A stretch of DNA of 5,495 bases, from the NCBI GenBank assembly GCA_030638935.1, contig DAOWDR010000687.1, positions 1 to 5,495 of the forward strand, given 5' to 3'. This stretch comes from Desulfobacteraceae bacterium (lineage in GTDB: Bacteria; Desulfobacterota; Desulfobacteria; Desulfobacterales; Desulfobacteraceae). The position numbers and the translations under genes were made by a program. The notes beneath the pieces were generated by a model that did not search any database, was not told the origin of the DNA, and saw only the letters and a list, made by a program, of their open reading frames with translations. Shown here piece after piece: positions 5,435 through 5,495 of this stretch; within the stretch, counting starts at the first letter, position 1; every line of letters starts with the position of its first letter.

Positions 5435-5460
5435 GTTTTGGGACAGTTTTGTCCCAAAAC
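5435..5460. promoter_or_regulatory. Perfect palindrome, probable operator or enhancer site
   Basis: GTTTTGGGACA (5435-5445) and TGTCCCAAAAC (5450-5460) are exact complements with a 4-base spacer. Neither strand has a T run after the repeat, so it does not look like a terminator. Its centre is about 210 bp upstream of the predicted sigma-54 start site, within reach of an enhancer-binding protein acting by looping. The dyad GGGACA-N4-TGTCCC suits a dimeric regulator; which one is unknown. It may instead serve a gene beyond the window. Confidence 0.55.
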
Positions 5461-5463
5461 CGA

Positions 5464-5487
5464 TGAAACAATTTTGGTGAAACAATT
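5464..5487. repeat. Two direct copies of TGAAACAATT
   Basis: TGAAACAATT occurs at 5464-5473 and 5478-5487, a start-to-start distance of 14 bp, directly next to the palindrome. Paired direct repeats near a promoter may be regulator sites, but the spacing is not a clean helical turn and the region is A+T rich. Further copies could lie beyond the window edge. Confidence 0.4.
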
Positions 5488-5495
5488 ATCAAAAA

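Larger units (their letters stand above)
5202..5495. other. Regulatory region upstream of the cyd operon, no convincing gene
   Basis: This 294-base stretch holds no ORF with protein-like character or a ribosome binding site. It contains the sigma-54 promoter, a candidate sigma-70 promoter, an isolated TATAAT, an 11-bp-arm palindrome and two direct repeats described separately. An eight-base A run (5366-5373 on the plus strand) and G/C-run patches (5332-5336, 5374-5377) are also present. The gene beyond 5495 cannot be seen, so part of this region may belong to it. Confidence 0.7.

Noticed and set aside
5254..5457. 67-codon minus-strand ORF upstream of the winged-helix gene
   Set aside because: No ribosome binding site, no recognisable protein features, and it overlaps the palindrome and promoter elements; most likely chance open frame.
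1..5495. CRISPR array, tRNA, rRNA, insertion sequence or phage genes
   Set aside because: No regularly spaced repeats, tRNA-like cloverleaf, rRNA sequence, transposase or terminal inverted repeats were seen.

Overview
The window looks like chromosomal DNA of an anaerobic or microaerotolerant bacterium, most likely a Desulfobacterota (former Deltaproteobacteria) sulfate reducer or a close relative. This inference rests on a Desulfovibrio-like rubredoxin, a Fe-S/DUF3786 protein of the type common in that group, a DUF4492-linked cytochrome bd operon and a textbook sigma-54 promoter. No database search was possible, so the taxonomy is a judgement from protein character.

Layout. Positions 1-693 (+) hold the C-terminal part of an AEC-family (auxin efflux carrier-like) membrane transporter whose start lies outside the window. 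All other genes are on the minus strand. The transporter's stop codon directly abuts the stop codon of a convergent gene (694-1527) for a protein with an N-terminal four-cysteine Fe-S domain and a DUF3786 domain. Upstream of that gene is a 19-bp-stem hairpin and then a 53-residue rubredoxin gene (1603-1764).

The main unit runs from about 5240 down to 1850: a 56-residue winged-helix DNA-binding protein (5031-5201), a DUF4492 small membrane protein with a TTG start (4734-4976), cydA (3153-4688), cydB (2003-3151) and a 30-residue single-helix membrane peptide (1850-1942). Genes are tightly spaced (1 to about 60 nt) and nearly all have clear Shine-Dalgarno sequences. CydA keeps the heme ligands and quinol-site residues of a functional quinol oxidase. 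CydB is of the divergent type that, from memory, resembles Bacteroidota enzymes. The terminal small protein is a good candidate for an accessory oxidase subunit analogous to CydX or CydS.

Upstream of the winged-helix gene, 5202-5495 has no convincing gene but is rich in signals: a sigma-54 promoter with exact -24/-12 spacing (5249-5264), a possible sigma-70 promoter, an 11+11-bp palindrome (5435-5460) placed where an enhancer-binding protein could act, and a pair of 10-bp direct repeats at the window edge.

Taken together, the cyd operon would reduce O2 to water with membrane quinol as donor, and rubredoxin is a soluble electron carrier often used in O2 or superoxide defence in anaerobes. The context suggests an oxygen-protection locus under sigma-54 control, possibly tuned by the small winged-helix protein.
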